Shown here: one piece after another, positions 5,076 through 5,436 of the stretch
Position numbering within the stretch: the stretch's first letter is position 1
Layout: each line of letters opens with the position of its first letter
DNA from: an uncultured Clostridia bacterium
Lineage (GTDB): Bacteria > Bacillota > Clostridia > Oscillospirales > Ruminococcaceae
Assembly: GCA_937901465.1 (NCBI GenBank)
Contig: CALGTU010000062.1
Coordinates: forward strand, 1-5,436
Direction of reading: 5' to 3'
Length of the DNA: 5,436 bases
The notes under the pieces: generated by a model
The model's database searches: none
What the model was told of the DNA's origin: nothing
Seen by the model: the letters and a program-made list of their open reading frames with translations, nothing else
Translations under genes and position numbers: made by a program

Positions 5076-5436
5076 ATACGATGAATTTGCTTACTCCCAG
5101 TCTCCCGATGTTATCACCTCGATGGAATTTGAGCGTATCACCAACGCTGCAGGTCCTACCGGCGGTGTTCTGCTCCGTCCCTCCGACGGAGAGCATCCCC
5201 ACAAGATCGTTTTCGTTCAGTGTGTGGGAAGCCGCGAAGACGGAAACGGTTGCGGTAAAACATACTGCTCCAAGATCTGCTGTATGTATACTGCAAAGCA
5301 TGCAATGCTCACCCGTGAAAAATACCCCGATACCGAGGTTTATGTCTTCTATATCGATGTTCGTACTCCCGGTAAGAACTTCGATGAGTTCTACCGCCGC
5401 GCGGTTGAGGAATACGGCGTACACTACATAAAGGGA
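5068..5436 (+). CDS. HdrA-like FAD/iron-sulphur oxidoreductase fragment, partial at both ends
   Basis: A 123-codon open frame runs to the window edge with no stop. Its translation matches the middle of the HdrA family (heterodisulfide reductase subunit A and bacterial relatives), which pass electrons between FAD and [4Fe-4S] clusters, often in flavin-based electron bifurcation. Signatures are VITSMEFERI (15-24), GPTGG (29-33), KIVFVQCVGSRE (46-57), YCSKICCMYTAKHAML (66-81), VYVFYIDVRTPGK (91-103) and FYRRAVEEYGVHYIKG (108-123). C52, C62, C67, C71 and C72 lie in a cysteine cluster, probably for an iron-sulphur site; the assignment of individual ligands is inference. The N-terminal and C-terminal parts (most of the FAD domain and the ferredoxin domains) are absent. 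In this frame an ATG at 5038 occurs, but it lies in asnB sequence and is not a real start. The high GC and C/G-ending codons differ from every other gene here. Confidence 0.85.
   Translation, partial: MTKYDEFAYSQSPDVITSMEFERITNAAGPTGGVLLRPSDGEHPHKIVFVQCVGSREDGNGCGKTYCSKICCMYTAKHAMLTREKYPDTEVYVFYIDVRTPGKNFDEFYRRAVEEYGVHYIKG

Noticed and set aside
5068..5424. Novel N-terminal domain fused to asparagine synthase on the minus strand
   Set aside because: It is antisense to a clear HdrA-family coding frame, carries no AsnB glutaminase features, and coincides with a shift in composition.
5081..5431. 116-codon plus-strand open frame in the high-GC end segment
   Set aside because: The frame one register away (starting 5068) has the HdrA signatures; this one shows no recognisable motif and is a shadow.
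1..5436. CRISPR array, tRNA, rRNA, insertion sequence or defence cluster
   Set aside because: I saw no regularly spaced repeats, no tRNA- or rRNA-like sequence, and no transposase, nuclease or other defence protein motif on either strand.

Overview
The window looks like a low-GC clostridial genome (Firmicutes, probably an Oscillospiraceae/Ruminococcaceae-type or related gut or rumen anaerobe). Hand counts of sampled 60-base lines give about 35% GC over most of the window. Shine-Dalgarno sites are strong and AGGAG-like. The type II topoisomerase pair belongs to the divergent second (topoisomerase IV-like) set carried by many Clostridia. The assignment rests on protein motifs read by eye; no database search was possible.

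Layout. (1) 1-2478, plus strand: the 3' end of a GyrB/ParE-type subunit, then a complete 745-residue GyrA/ParC-type subunit 16 nt downstream with a near-perfect ribosome binding site. This is a parE-parC operon, closed by a strong hairpin terminator (2482-2519). (2) 2551-3375, plus strand: two small genes. The first is a cysteine-rich DUF3795-type protein whose likely promoter is built into the preceding terminator. The second is a DUF5071-type helical protein in clearly AT-richer DNA (about 27-28% GC). (3) 3411-3455: a long, nearly perfect inverted repeat between convergent genes, probably a terminator used from both sides. (4) 3473-5067, minus strand: an asparagine synthase (AsnB) C-terminal domain followed by an HD-domain phosphohydrolase. 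The asnB stop codon lies against the Shine-Dalgarno of the HD gene. (5) 5068-5436, plus strand: a fragment with clear HdrA (heterodisulfide reductase subunit A-like) protein signature, open at both ends and much richer in GC (about 47-60% per sampled line).

The most notable point is the abrupt junction near 5068. AsnB homology, read leftward, stops there in mid-protein, and HdrA homology, read rightward, begins there in mid-protein. Both genes lack their 5' parts and base composition changes sharply. The 119-codon N-terminal extension that a simple ORF call would add to asnB (up to 5424) is only the antisense of the HdrA fragment. An assembly or library chimera near a contig end is the simplest explanation; a real rearrangement is possible but less likely.

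I found no CRISPR array, tRNA, rRNA, insertion sequence, or convincing undescribed multi-gene system. Apart from the junction, the window is mostly ordinary housekeeping and small accessory genes.
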